From an uncultured Lachnospira sp. (GTDB taxonomy: Bacteria > Bacillota > Clostridia > Lachnospirales > Lachnospiraceae): 64,000 bases of DNA. The notes below the pieces were generated by a model. That model searched no databases. It was not told where the DNA came from and saw only the letters and a list, made by a program, of their open reading frames with translations. Location: positions 1 through 64,000 of the forward strand of contig CAJUTV010000003.1 in the NCBI GenBank assembly GCA_910589305.1. Reading direction: 5' to 3'. Numbering within the stretch: the first letter of the stretch is position 1; every line of letters begins with the position of its first letter. Position numbers and translations under genes: made by a program. Shown piece by piece: positions 52,234-61,400 of the stretch.

Positions 52234-54936
52234 ATGTTAAAGGATACATTAAGAGAGATTAAGTCATCACTGGGACGATTTTTTGCTATATTTGCGATTA
52301 CGATTGTAGGTGTAGCTTTTTTTGCGGGTGTTACAGCTTCTTCGGGTGATATGAAGTATTCTTCCGATTTATATTATGATGATTATAATTTGTATGATTT
52401 AAGGATTGTTTCTAATGTTGGTTTTACAGAAGATGAAGTGCAAAAAATAAAAGAGGTTGATGGTATTGATGGATTTTTTGCAACACATACAACGGATGTT
52501 ATTTCTAATATAGAGGGCACGCAAAATACAGTGCGTGTTATGACAGTGCCAGATGCCAATTTAAATAGTGATAATAAGGATTATATCAATCAGTTAAGAA
52601 TAAAGGAAGGCAGGCTGCCTCAAAAATCAGGAGAGTGTGTCATAAGATTTTCTGATTTTTATGAGGATAGTATTCAAATTGGCGATAAACTAACGGTTTC
52701 AGCAGATAAAGACAACGATATTTTAGATACGTTGAAAGTGACTGAATTTGAGATTGTGGGTATTGTCTATACTCCTTATTATGTGAGTTATGATATTGGA
52801 CAAAGCGATATTGGAAGCGGCAAAGTGAATTTTGCAATGATGATTCCAAATAGTGATTTTGTGGAAGAGTATTATACAGAAATTTTTGCGACAGTTGACA
52901 GCGCAAAATCGTACAACACATATTCTGATGACTATTTTGACTGTGTGGGTACTGTAAAGGAGAAAATTGAAAATATACACAATTCAACTATTCAGATAAG
53001 AGTTGATGATAACCTTAAGGAGATTGACAGAAAAAAAGACGAGGCATTAGATGAGGCGCATCAGACGATACGAAAGAGAGTGGAGGAAGAAATTACAGGA
53101 ACATATCAGGCTTTTTATCCGGGTATCGATGTGTCTAATATGGTTGAATCTATGATAGAAAGTGCGGTTGAGGAGAGTATTAAAAATTTTGATACCAGTG
53201 AAATTGATGAATATTTTGATGATTTAAAAAAGACGTTAAAAGAATCTAGTGCTGATTGGGAGTGGTATGTGCTAGACCGTGATTCAAGTTATTCTTTTAG
53301 AGAGTATCAGTCAAGTGCTGATAGAATGAATAAAATAGCGATTGTATTTCCTATATTTTTTATTTTGGTAGCGGCATTGGTTTGCCTTACAACAATGACA
53401 AGAATGGTTGACGAACAGCGTGAATTGATAGGAACATATAAAGCACTTGGTTATTCTAAAAATACTATTGCAATGAAATATATTATCTATTCATTTACAG
53501 CGTCAGCGTTTGGCGGTGCAATAGGGTGTATTGCTGGATTAAAGTTATTTCCATATATCATTTATAATTGTTGGAATATTATCTATTATATGCCAAGTAT
53601 ACAATACGGAGACCATTATATTTTATCATTGGTGGCTATCCTTTCAATGATAGCAGTGATTGTGCTTGCAACAATATATGCGTGTTATAATGAATTATCT
53701 GAAGTTCCGTCACAGCTTATGCGTCCTAAAGCGCCAAAAAAAGGGAAAAAGATATTTCTTGAACATATTGGATTTATATGGAAGCATTTGTCATTTTCAA
53801 GCAAGGTTACAGCAAGAAATCTTTTTCGATATAAGAAACGTTTTTTTATGACCGTTGTGGGTGTAGCTGGCGGCTGCGCGCTGATGTATGCGGGGTTTGG
53901 AATTAAAGACAGCATTTCTTCTCTTATAGTAAAGCAGTATGAGGAAATTTTAAAGTATAACTTAACAATTACTTATAGTGATGATTTAATATATGATACC
54001 GTAAAAGAGGATACTAGAATTAATGAATATGCAGCACAATATAGTTATGCAGCAAAAGTAAGCAATTTAGAACAATTAAAAGATAAAAATTTTGTTGAAA
54101 AAGAAAATATCAATATAAATGTAATTGATGATATTGCTGCTTTTGAAAAATTTGTCCTGCTGAGAAAGCGCAATACCAATACCATATATCAATTGGATAA
54201 CACTGGAATATATATTACAGAAAAGCTTGCGAAAGATTTAGACGTCAAAGAAGGTGATACGGTGTATGTTACAGATGAGGACGAAAACCGTATATCAATG
54301 AAAATTTCTCATATTATTGAAATGTATACATTTAACAGTATATATATGACAAAAGAATATTATCAAGAGGTGACAGGAAACGATTATAACAATAATTGTA
54401 TTATTGCAAATGTTCACAATTCCAATGAGGAATTAGAAAGTCAGATAGGAAGTGATTATTTAGCGATGGAAGATGTGGACAGTATCACATTTTCGACCGC
54501 CAATATTACGAAGTTTGAAAATATGATTCAAACGATGAATCTAGTGACATATGTATTGATATTGTCCGCTGCAATTTTATCTTTTATTGTGTTGTACAAT
54601 CTTACGAATGTGAATATATCTGAGAGAATCCGAGAAATTGCCACAATTAAAGTGCTTGGTTTTTATGATTTGGAAGTGGCTTCCTATGTATACAGGGAGA
54701 ATATATTAATATCCATTATTGGTGCTTTGGTGGGACTGGCTTTGGGCATGGCGTTGCACAATTATATTATGACAACGGTTGAGATGGATAATATTATGTT
54801 TGGCAATGCTGTAAAACTGCCAAGTTTTATTTATTCCGTTGTGTTGACCATTGTATTTTCAATGATTGTCAATGTGGTGATGTATGGAAAATTAAGACGT
54901 GTTAAGATGGTTGAGTCATTAAAATCAATTGAGTAA
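52234..54936 (+). CDS. FtsX-like ABC transporter permease
   Basis: The 900-residue permease has the FtsX/MacB layout: a span at about 17-37, a large extracellular domain to about 375 with a coiled-coil-like stretch (about 255-300), three spans (about 378-490), another span near 545, a second extracellular domain, and three C-terminal spans with the FtsX motif NLTNVNISERIREIATIKVLGF. It partners the ATPase upstream. No Shine-Dalgarno lies close before ATG 52234; GGAGGAGG is about 75 bases upstream. Substrate unknown; likely a lipid, peptide or antibiotic-resistance system. Confidence 0.88.
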   Translation: MLKDTLREIKSSLGRFFAIFAITIVGVAFFAGVTASSGDMKYSSDLYYDDYNLYDLRIVSNVGFTEDEVQKIKEVDGIDGFFATHTTDVISNIEGTQNTVRVMTVPDANLNSDNKDYINQLRIKEGRLPQKSGECVIRFSDFYEDSIQIGDKLTVSADKDNDILDTLKVTEFEIVGIVYTPYYVSYDIGQSDIGSGKVNFAMMIPNSDFVEEYYTEIFATVDSAKSYNTYSDDYFDCVGTVKEKIENIHNSTIQIRVDDNLKEIDRKKDEALDEAHQTIRKRVEEEITGTYQAFYPGIDVSNMVESMIESAVEESIKNFDTSEIDEYFDDLKKTLKESSADWEWYVLDRDSSYSFREYQSSADRMNKIAIVFPIFFILVAALVCLTTMTRMVDEQRELIGTYKALGYSKNTIAMKYIIYSFTASAFGGAIGCIAGLKLFPYIIYNCWNIIYYMPSIQYGDHYILSLVAILSMIAVIVLATIYACYNELSEVPSQLMRPKAPKKGKKIFLEHIGFIWKHLSFSSKVTARNLFRYKKRFFMTVVGVAGGCALMYAGFGIKDSISSLIVKQYEEILKYNLTITYSDDLIYDTVKEDTRINEYAAQYSYAAKVSNLEQLKDKNFVEKENININVIDDIAAFEKFVLLRKRNTNTIYQLDNTGIYITEKLAKDLDVKEGDTVYVTDEDENRISMKISHIIEMYTFNSIYMTKEYYQEVTGNDYNNNCIIANVHNSNEELESQIGSDYLAMEDVDSITFSTANITKFENMIQTMNLVTYVLILSAAILSFIVLYNLTNVNISERIREIATIKVLGFYDLEVASYVYRENILISIIGALVGLALGMALHNYIMTTVEMDNIMFGNAVKLPSFIYSVVLTIVFSMIVNVVMYGKLRRVKMVESLKSIE

Positions 54937-55033
54937 AAGAAATGGTTTATGTGGGTAAAAAAAGATTAATCACTGTGCAGGCATAATCGTTTGTGACAAT
55001 AAATTGTATATGAAAAATTTTATATTGGAATAA

Positions 55034-55086
55034 AAAAAACTGCTTGTTCATATATTGTGAAAAACAATAGAAACAAGCAGTTTTTT
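55034..55086 (+). promoter_or_regulatory. Terminator-like hairpin ending at the spoIIIAA start codon
   Basis: The arms 55034-55048 and 55072-55086 pair perfectly over 15 bases (AAAAAACTGCTTGTT with its complement). An inner ATTGT/ACAAT helix (55053-55057 with 55063-55067) is possible. The 3' arm ends in six T, followed at once by the ATG of spoIIIAA. It looks like an intrinsic terminator, perhaps for the ABC permease unit, or an attenuator. Confidence 0.75.
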
Positions 55087-55989
55087 ATGGACAATATTGC
55101 ACAAGTATTACGTATATTACCAGAGAGAATAAAAGTTGAAGTAAGTGATGTTATTAAGCGGAATGGTCTTGCTTACAGCAAGCTGACAGAAATACATTTA
55201 AGAATTAACCAGAGTGTGATAATAAAATATGAATATGGAAAAGAGTATATTATTGGAAATATTCATATTACATCAGAAGATATTAATTATTGTCTGCAAA
55301 TGATAACGAAATATTCCATATACGCTTATCAGGACAGTATCCGAATGGGGTTTGTCACAGTAAAAGGAGGACATCGAGTAGGAGTGATGGGGCAGGCAAT
55401 TGTTGAAAACGGCACAATTTCTGGACAGAAAAATATAACATTTGTCAATATAAGAGTGGCGCATCAAGTACTTGGCTGTGCAAAGAATGTGATACCATTT
55501 ATATGCAGTGGCAGCGTACATAACACACTGATTATCTCTCCGCCAAACTGTGGAAAAACAACACTGCTTCGAGATATTATAAGGAACATCTCAAATGGAA
55601 TAGACTGTATACCAAGAAAAGTGGCATTGATTGATGAGCGCTCAGAAATAGCGGCAAGTTTTGAGGGAGTTCCACAAAATGATGTGGGACAAAGAACCGA
55701 TGTTTTAGACCTTGCTCCAAAAAGTCAAGGTATGATACTGGCATTAAGGGCAATGTCGCCTGAAGTCATTGCGATTGATGAGTTAGGAGGGGTACAAGAT
55801 ATTGATGCGGTAAAACAAGTGATTCATTGTGGATGTAAAGTTATTGCAACAATACATGGATATGATTTGCAGGATTGCTGTAACCGAAAAGAGTTAAAAG
55901 AGATGATAGGACATCATGGATTTACAAAAGTAATTATTTTGTCTGGAAAAAAAGGTGTGGGAACAATAGAAAGTATGGTGAATACATAA
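55087..55989 (+). CDS. spoIIIAA: Stage III sporulation ATPase SpoIIIAA
   Basis: SpoIIIAA is the secretion-type ATPase that powers the channel between mother cell and forespore. The 300-residue protein (from ATG 55087) has an N-terminal domain with LTEIHLRINQ and GYRVG-like GGHRVGVMG, then the ATPase core with Walker A PPNCGKTTLLRD and Walker B EVIAIDELGG. The ATG at 55087 fits the family N-terminus, but there is no Shine-Dalgarno because a hairpin occupies that position; GTG 55057 would add ten residues, also without a site. It abuts spoIIIAB. Confidence 0.9.
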   Translation: MDNIAQVLRILPERIKVEVSDVIKRNGLAYSKLTEIHLRINQSVIIKYEYGKEYIIGNIHITSEDINYCLQMITKYSIYAYQDSIRMGFVTVKGGHRVGVMGQAIVENGTISGQKNITFVNIRVAHQVLGCAKNVIPFICSGSVHNTLIISPPNCGKTTLLRDIIRNISNGIDCIPRKVALIDERSEIAASFEGVPQNDVGQRTDVLDLAPKSQGMILALRAMSPEVIAIDELGGVQDIDAVKQVIHCGCKVIATIHGYDLQDCCNRKELKEMIGHHGFTKVIILSGKKGVGTIESMVNT

Positions 55990-56514
55990 ATGATTATTAG
56001 AATAGTTGGAGCAGTTATTATTTTATTGACGGCAGTGACAGCCGGAATTTGTCTTAGTTATATAGCAAAGACAAGAATTAAGCGGTTATGTGCAATGGTC
56101 TCGTCGCTTTATATTTTATCTGGAGATATACGTTATGGAATGACAAGCCTTCCGGCTGCATGTATGAACATAGCAAGAGGAAGCCATAACGATTATTTAA
56201 GAAATTTTTATCAAAGGCTTTCCATTGATTTAAATAAAGATGAGTTTATTGTTTTTTCAGAATTGTGGAAAAGGCTCATTTATACTTATGTGAAAGAAAT
56301 TTATCTGACAGAAAGTGACTGTGAAGTTTTATGTGAAATTGGTGAGTTGCCATTACATTTAGATAAAGATATGCAGATTAAACATATAGAAAATATTTGC
56401 TGTCGTTTAAATGATATTATTGCTGAAGCTAAATCGGGTGTAAACAACAAATGCAGAATTTATCAATGTACCTCAATAGCAGCAGGGATAATTATTGTGA
56501 TACTTTTACTATAA
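55990..56514 (+). CDS. spoIIIAB: Stage III sporulation protein AB
   Basis: SpoIIIAB is a small membrane protein of the SpoIIIA-SpoIIQ channel, homologous to type II secretion GspF. The 174-residue protein has N-terminal (about 5-25) and C-terminal (about 157-174) membrane spans and the family segment RLCAMVSSLYILSGDIRYG near the start. It begins immediately after the spoIIIAA stop codon, so the two are coupled. Confidence 0.88.
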   Translation: MIIRIVGAVIILLTAVTAGICLSYIAKTRIKRLCAMVSSLYILSGDIRYGMTSLPAACMNIARGSHNDYLRNFYQRLSIDLNKDEFIVFSELWKRLIYTYVKEIYLTESDCEVLCEIGELPLHLDKDMQIKHIENICCRLNDIIAEAKSGVNNKCRIYQCTSIAAGIIIVILLL

Positions 56515-56533
56515 TACGGATTGGAGGCTTGAG

Positions 56534-56728
56534 ATGGAAGTGAGTATTATATTTAAAATAGCGGCGGTGGGTATACTTGTGTCAGTGTTAAGTCAAGTGC
56601 TAAAGCATAGCGGGAGAGAAGAACATGCCTTCCTTACAAGTCTTGCAGGACTGTTATTAGTGTTATACTGGATTGTTCCATATATTGTTGAGTTGTTTGA
56701 AACGATGAAAAAAATGTTTCAGCTATAA
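56534..56728 (+). CDS. spoIIIAC: Stage III sporulation protein AC
   Basis: This 64-residue protein has two membrane spans (about 6-22 and 34-55) and the family motif KHSGREEHAFLTSLAGLLLVL. It is a channel membrane component. The start is ATG 56534 behind GGAGG. The next gene, a fused AD-AE, follows after 50 bases, an unusually long gap for this operon. Confidence 0.92.
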   Translation: MEVSIIFKIAAVGILVSVLSQVLKHSGREEHAFLTSLAGLLLVLYWIVPYIVELFETMKKMFQL

Positions 56729-56778
56729 GATAACAAGGCAAAATATTTTAGTTCTAAGACAGTAAGGCAGGTGGAATT

Positions 56779-58206
56779 TTGATAGAAATTATTAAAGTTG
56801 CAGCATTGGCAATCAGTGTTGTCTATCTGATTTCCATTTTAAAAAGTGCGGGAAGTCAGCTGCATATCGTTCTTATTATGACTTTTTCAGTACTAGTTAT
56901 ATATATTTTATCAGGACGCATATCTGGAATTATTGCACAGCTCACAAGAATGCAGGCAATTGTAAATTATGGACAGGATTATATAGCGCTTTTAATTAAA
57001 ATTATTGGTATTACTTATGTCACTCAGTTTGCTTCCGATTTATGCAAAGACAGCGGATATAATGCACTTGCAGGACAGATTGAGTTATTTTGTAAAATCA
57101 CAATAGCAGCAATTAGTTTTCCTGTAATATGCAGTCTCTTTGATATGACGCTTATGACTGTAAGCGCTGCAACGACAGAAATTGAGGATTTAGACTTTTC
57201 AGAGATTGACCGCATACTTGAAAATAGTAATTACAATGGATTTTCATTTAAAAATATTGTAAAGGATATATATAACAATGATTTTGAGGCGCAAGGATTA
57301 ATAAGACAGGCTATCCAATCCATTTTTAATGAAATTATAAGCAATCAATCCTATATATTAAATATTTTATTTCTTGCTGTTTTTTCAGCTTCACTAAAGA
57401 TTCTATTACCGGATAATAACAATAAACAGGTAAGTGATATCTCCCTTTTTATCGTATATGCGATAATGATAATTACCGTTTATTCTATATTTAAGTCCGC
57501 TGTATCAATTAGTTACAAAGCAATTCATTCAACTGTTGATTTGTATATGGCAATCATTCCTATTTTGCTGCCCTTGATTGCAGCAGTTACAGGCAGTATC
57601 AGCAGTGGAATTTATTATGAAGTCGTGGTTATGATAGTTACTGCTGTCAATGTTTTATTTAAGGACATTTTGATTAATGTAGTAAGAGCTACCTATATGA
57701 TATCAATGGTAAATATACTTACGGAGGGTGGACGATTTACAAAATTGGGAGAAATGTTGACACGGGCTGTAAAATTTTGCTGTAAATTGGCATTGACAGT
57801 ATTTTCAGGACTAAGCTGCGTTAAAACTATTTTAGGTCAATCGACTGACACCGTTAAAAAAAATTTGTTTTATAAATCCGCCAAGTTAATTCCAGCAGTT
57901 GGCGATTCGATAGAAGTTGTTTCTCAGACTGTTGTGTCAGCAGGAAATGTTATAAAAAATGCAGTGGGGATAGCAGGAATCCTTGTTCTTATAATAACAG
58001 TCAGCGCCCCTTTGCTTCAGTTGGTATCCATTACTTGTATGTTAAAAATACTGGCAGCCGTAATTGAACCTTTGGCAGATAAGCAATTTATTTCGATTAT
58101 AGATACTTCTGGAAATATATTAGGGCTGTTATGTTTGATTGTTACGGTTCAATGCAGTTTGTTTATTATGGTGACGGCTATTGTGATATGTGTGTTAAAG
58201 CCATAA
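56779..58206 (+). CDS. Fused stage III sporulation proteins AD and AE
   Basis: One frame of 475 residues begins as SpoIIIAD (about 1-128: IIKVAALAISVVYLISILKS, CKDSGYNALAGQIELFCK) and continues as SpoIIIAE (from about 135: LDFSEIDRILENSN, then NLFYKSAKLIPAVGDSIEVV and VTVQCSLFIMVTAIVICV). In Bacillus these are separate proteins of 133 and 399 residues. The fusion removes the N-terminal signal sequence of AE and makes AD its membrane lead. No stop, frameshift or internal start is apparent at the junction. The start is TTG 56779 behind AGGTGG. About eleven membrane spans are visible. Confidence 0.85.
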   Translation: MIEIIKVAALAISVVYLISILKSAGSQLHIVLIMTFSVLVIYILSGRISGIIAQLTRMQAIVNYGQDYIALLIKIIGITYVTQFASDLCKDSGYNALAGQIELFCKITIAAISFPVICSLFDMTLMTVSAATTEIEDLDFSEIDRILENSNYNGFSFKNIVKDIYNNDFEAQGLIRQAIQSIFNEIISNQSYILNILFLAVFSASLKILLPDNNNKQVSDISLFIVYAIMIITVYSIFKSAVSISYKAIHSTVDLYMAIIPILLPLIAAVTGSISSGIYYEVVVMIVTAVNVLFKDILINVVRATYMISMVNILTEGGRFTKLGEMLTRAVKFCCKLALTVFSGLSCVKTILGQSTDTVKKNLFYKSAKLIPAVGDSIEVVSQTVVSAGNVIKNAVGIAGILVLIITVSAPLLQLVSITCMLKILAAVIEPLADKQFISIIDTSGNILGLLCLIVTVQCSLFIMVTAIVICVLKP

Positions 58207-58288
58207 TGACGTCATATGCAGTTGTGAGCAAATAACAAAGCAAGTTGTGAATACTTGCCTGATTACTGCAAAGTATAAATGGTGTCTG

Positions 58289-58335
58289 TGCGCTGCTTGA
58301 CACAAAGTTACTAAAAAAGCAGGGCAGAAATGAGG
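58289..58335 (+). repeat. Family B repeat supplying the spoIIIAF ribosome site
   Basis: TGCGCTGCTT (58289-58298) pairs with AAGCAGGGCA (58317-58326) over ten bases with one mismatch, around GACACAAAGTTACTAAAA. The tail GAAATGAGG (58327-58335) provides the site for spoIIIAF. The tail is identical to that before recA. The preceding 80 bases may be a strongly decayed family A right end. Confidence 0.6.
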
Positions 58336-58341
58336 GTTTTT

Positions 58342-58905
58342 ATGGAGTGGGTAAAACAGATATTTGTCACAGGTATTATGACAGAATTAATATTGCATTT
58401 ATTGCCAGATAAAAAATATGACAAGTATGTGCGGCTAATTTGTGGAGTAATATTAACAATGGTGTGTATTTCACCGATATTGTCCTTTTTTAATAATAAA
58501 AACAATATAAAAAATTATATCAATATCTTTGAAAAAATCGGACAAAAATATGATTACCAAACCATGATAGGAAATATGCAGGGAGCAGACCAATCCTATT
58601 ATGTACAAAACTACATAGAAGTTAATTCTAAATATATTAACAGTCTAGTTTTAGAAGAAGGATTAAATCCAGTGGACTGTAAAATCGTTTTGGATATGGA
58701 TGAAAACAGTGAAACCTATGGAAGCATAGAAACGATTACCCTAACAGTTACCGATGGGAAAAATTCATGCTATGAAAAAAATAGTGGCCGTATATCGAAT
58801 CAAAGTGGTGTTAAACAGTATAGTGAGGAGCTTTTAGCACTTGTAGAGACAATTTGTGTAACTTATGAAATAAATGAAGATAGTATTCATGTAAAAATTA
58901 CATAA
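58342..58905 (+). CDS. spoIIIAF: Stage III sporulation protein AF
   Basis: SpoIIIAF is a channel component with two N-terminal membrane helices and a soluble ring-forming domain. The 187-residue protein shows spans at about 8-26 and 33-50 (LICGVILTMVCISPIL) and the ring domain with SGVKQYSEELLALVETICVTYEI near the end. I start at ATG 58342, five bases after GAGGG; ATG 58330 overlaps the site. It lies 135 bases after the AD-AE fusion, with repeat DNA between, an expansion of an otherwise tight operon. Confidence 0.88.
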   Translation: MEWVKQIFVTGIMTELILHLLPDKKYDKYVRLICGVILTMVCISPILSFFNNKNNIKNYINIFEKIGQKYDYQTMIGNMQGADQSYYVQNYIEVNSKYINSLVLEEGLNPVDCKIVLDMDENSETYGSIETITLTVTDGKNSCYEKNSGRISNQSGVKQYSEELLALVETICVTYEINEDSIHVKIT

Positions 58906-59071
58906 AAAGTTTAGTTCAAAAGATTTTACAAGGTTAATAAGGTGAAGTTTGCAACTATTTGTGCTAGACATTACAAAAAAGGGTTGAGGCGGTAAAATTG
59001 TCTTAGCAGACTTTATGGCACAATTTTAGCACGGTGCTTTAGAATTGAGAAAGAAAGGCATGGTTGTTTTT

Positions 59072-59509
59072 ATGAATAATAAAAATGATTTCATAGAAAA
59101 AATATTGAATAAAAAGGGCAAGGAAAAAATATTAATAGTATTATTAATAGGGATTTTATTAATGGTTATCGCAATACCCGTAAAAGATGAATCGAAAAAC
59201 AACAATTCCTTTGTCGGTTTACAAGATACAAATAATGATATGTATACGAACTGGCTGAAGGATTATAATTCTGATATTACGTCCTACAGCACATTTATTG
59301 AAGAAAAATTAAAAAATATTTTATCAAAAGTTGAAGGTGTTGGTGAGGTTAATGTAATGGTCAAAATTAATGAAGACGAGTCAATTGAGGGTGTGATAGT
59401 AGTTGCAGGAGGAGGTGGTAACGGAACGGTGTCAGCCAGTATTACATCTGCTATTGAAGCTTTGCTTGGAATACCAGCCCATAAGATTAAAGTATTAAAA
59501 ATGGTATAA
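59072..59509 (+). CDS. spoIIIAG: Stage III sporulation protein AG
   Basis: SpoIIIAG forms a large ring in the intermembrane space of the sporangium. The 145-residue protein has one span (about 19-36, ILIVLLIGILLMVIAI), then a ring-building domain with LSKVEGVGEVNVMVKI and VVAGGGGNGTVSASITSAIEALLG. I start at ATG 59072; AAAGAAAGG lies 13 bases upstream. ATG 59060 is an alternative but too close to the site. It lies 166 bases after spoIIIAF. Confidence 0.88.
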   Translation: MNNKNDFIEKILNKKGKEKILIVLLIGILLMVIAIPVKDESKNNNSFVGLQDTNNDMYTNWLKDYNSDITSYSTFIEEKLKNILSKVEGVGEVNVMVKINEDESIEGVIVVAGGGGNGTVSASITSAIEALLGIPAHKIKVLKMV

Positions 59510-59544
59510 CAATAAGCGTTTGTTGCGCAGAAATGGAGTAGTCA

Positions 59545-60189
59545 TTGAAAAAAATTAAAAAAAATCAAATTATCATAACAGCGTTGGCAATTATGATTGC
59601 CGTTGCAGGATATATTAATTATACAGGAAGTCTTGGCGATATTATCTCAATTAAAAATAAAAACGAAGATGTCCCTGTTACATCGGAATCCTTAGAAGAA
59701 CCTGGAACGGTTGTTCTTACAGCAGGCGATAACGTGACAGAGGGAGAAAAGTCAAACGGTGAAAATAATGAAAATTCAGGAAATTCAGATACAATCAGTG
59801 TCAATGGTGATGTGACAAGTGAAAAACCAGTTGTTGCAACATCGGTCATATCAGAAGCAAAGTTGAACCGCGAGCAAATGCGGGCAAAGAATAAAGAGAT
59901 GTTGTTAGATATTATTAACAGTACAGAGTTAAATGAAGCAGCGAAGGCAGACGCCATTGCACAAATAACGCAAATTAGTGAAAATTCACAGAAAGAAACG
60001 GCAGCAGAGCTGCTCCTTGAAGCCAAAGGACTAGGAAATTCTGTTGTGTCCATACAAGACGGAGAAGTAGATGTTGTCATTAACTCTGCTGGTATATCGG
60101 ATACGCAAAGAGCGCAAATAGAAGATATTATTAAAAGAAAAACAGGTGTAACTGCGGATAAGATTACAATAAATGTTTGCAATAACTAA
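59545..60189 (+). CDS. spoIIIAH: Stage III sporulation protein AH
   Basis: SpoIIIAH partners forespore SpoIIQ to bridge the two membranes. The 214-residue protein has an N-terminal span (about 8-24), a Ser/Glu/Asn-rich linker (about 40-100) and a C-terminal ring-building domain: LNREQMRAKNKEMLLDIINS, VVSIQDGEVDVVINSAG and IIKRKTGVTADKITI. The start is TTG 59545 behind TGGAG. The linker is longer than in Bacillus. It closes the spoIIIA cluster. Confidence 0.9.
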   Translation: MKKIKKNQIIITALAIMIAVAGYINYTGSLGDIISIKNKNEDVPVTSESLEEPGTVVLTAGDNVTEGEKSNGENNENSGNSDTISVNGDVTSEKPVVATSVISEAKLNREQMRAKNKEMLLDIINSTELNEAAKADAIAQITQISENSQKETAAELLLEAKGLGNSVVSIQDGEVDVVINSAGISDTQRAQIEDIIKRKTGVTADKITINVCNN

Positions 60190-60321
60190 AAAAATCGATT
60201 ATAATATATTCATTAACGCGAATGGCTCTAACTTTGTTTCATGATAAATATGAAATAAAAGATGGAATAGGAATTGTCTGGTTGCAGCCATGCGTGTGAA
60301 ATATGACGCAGGAGGTCCGCA

Positions 60322-60711
60322 ATGACTAAAGATTTTGAAAGCAAAGGAAATAGTTACTCAATACACGAGAGGGTGAATATTGGTGAGGTTCGTGTCGCAG
60401 ATGAAGTTGTTGCTATTATTGCAGGATTAGCTGCCACTGAAGTAGACGGTGTTGAATCGATGGCGGGCAATATAACCAATGAGCTTGTCAGCAAGTTGGG
60501 AATGAAAAATTTATCAAAAGGCGTTAAGGTATATGTCAATGATAGAACGGTTGCCGTTGATTTAGCGCTGAATATTAAATATGGTTTTGAGATTCCTAAA
60601 GTTTCTGCCAATGTGCAGGAAAAAGTAAAATCAGCAATTGAGACAATGACAGGTTTTGAAGTGACATCTGTTAATATTAAGATTGCCGGCGTGAACATTG
60701 AAGCTGAGTAA
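60322..60711 (+). CDS. Asp23/Gls24 family envelope stress protein (YqhY-like)
   Basis: The 129-residue protein has the Asp23 fold motifs: VNIGEVRVADEVVAIIAGLAATEVDGVESM, GVKVYVNDRTVAVDLALNIKYG and VNIKIAGVNI. In B. subtilis the YqhY homologue lies between accC and nusB and affects acetyl-CoA carboxylase activity; this context (before nusB) supports YqhY. The start is ATG 60322 behind AGGAGG. It lies at the end of the spoIIIA cluster and is followed by a terminator-like hairpin. Confidence 0.9.
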   Translation: MTKDFESKGNSYSIHERVNIGEVRVADEVVAIIAGLAATEVDGVESMAGNITNELVSKLGMKNLSKGVKVYVNDRTVAVDLALNIKYGFEIPKVSANVQEKVKSAIETMTGFEVTSVNIKIAGVNIEAE

Positions 60712-60785
60712 GTAGCATAAGATTAAACGTTGAAAAGTCAAATAGACTTTGTTGCTCTTACAAAAATATATTGCATTGTAGCTAG

Positions 60786-60818
60786 CGCCAGACTGAGGTT
60801 TCTCGGTCTGGCGATTTT
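60786..60818 (+). terminator. Terminator or attenuator between the Asp23-like gene and nusB
   Basis: CGCCAGACTGAG (60786-60797) pairs with CTCGGTCTGGCG (60802-60813) over 12 bp with one G-U, loop GTTT, followed by ATTTT. It lies 30 bases before the nusB start. A short T-run suggests partial read-through, giving lower nusB expression. Confidence 0.8.
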
Positions 60819-60843
60819 ACACATGTGCAGAAAGGTTGTATCC

Positions 60844-61242
60844 ATGACAAGAACACAGATAAGAGAACATATCTTTATTATTTTATTTGGAGTAGAATTT
60901 CATAAAGCGGAGGAGCTAGACGAACATATTGCTCTTTATATGGATAATATTGGCGCGATATCAAAAAAAGATTTAGATTATATTACAAAAAAATCAAGAG
61001 CGATTATTTCTAAAATAGAAGAAATTGATGACATGATAAATGAAACTTCAAATGGGTGGCCGACAAGCAGACTTGGCAAGGCAGAACTTACGATTATGAG
61101 GCTTGCCATCTTTGAAATTAAATATGATGATGATATTCCAAATGGTGTTGCTATTAATGAGGCCGTTGAATTAGCTAAAAAATATGGCGCTGACAGTGCT
61201 TCTTCATTTATCAACGGCGTGTTGGCAAAATTTATAAAGTAG
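60844..61242 (+). CDS. nusB: Transcription antitermination factor NusB
   Basis: NusB with NusE binds boxA RNA to prevent premature termination in rRNA operons. The 132-residue protein has the family start TRTQIREHIFIILFGVEF (reading like RREAREAAFQLLF) and the end VAINEAVELAKKYGADSASSFINGVLAK. I start at ATG 60844; a frame open to 60730 includes the hairpin and is not supported. xseA follows after 158 bases, in the usual nusB-xseA-xseB-ispA-dxs order. Confidence 0.93.
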   Translation: MTRTQIREHIFIILFGVEFHKAEELDEHIALYMDNIGAISKKDLDYITKKSRAIISKIEEIDDMINETSNGWPTSRLGKAELTIMRLAIFEIKYDDDIPNGVAINEAVELAKKYGADSASSFINGVLAKFIK

Positions 61243-61400
61243 TATATATTGCAAAATAAAATATTTAGCAGTTTGTAATAGAATAGGATATTACTTGATT
61301 GAATACTATCAGTTAGAAATGAAGACAGTACGAAAAAAATATTTTATATTGGCGTCATAGGCGTAAATTTGCAGGTTAATGGAAAGGCTTAGGTATTTAT

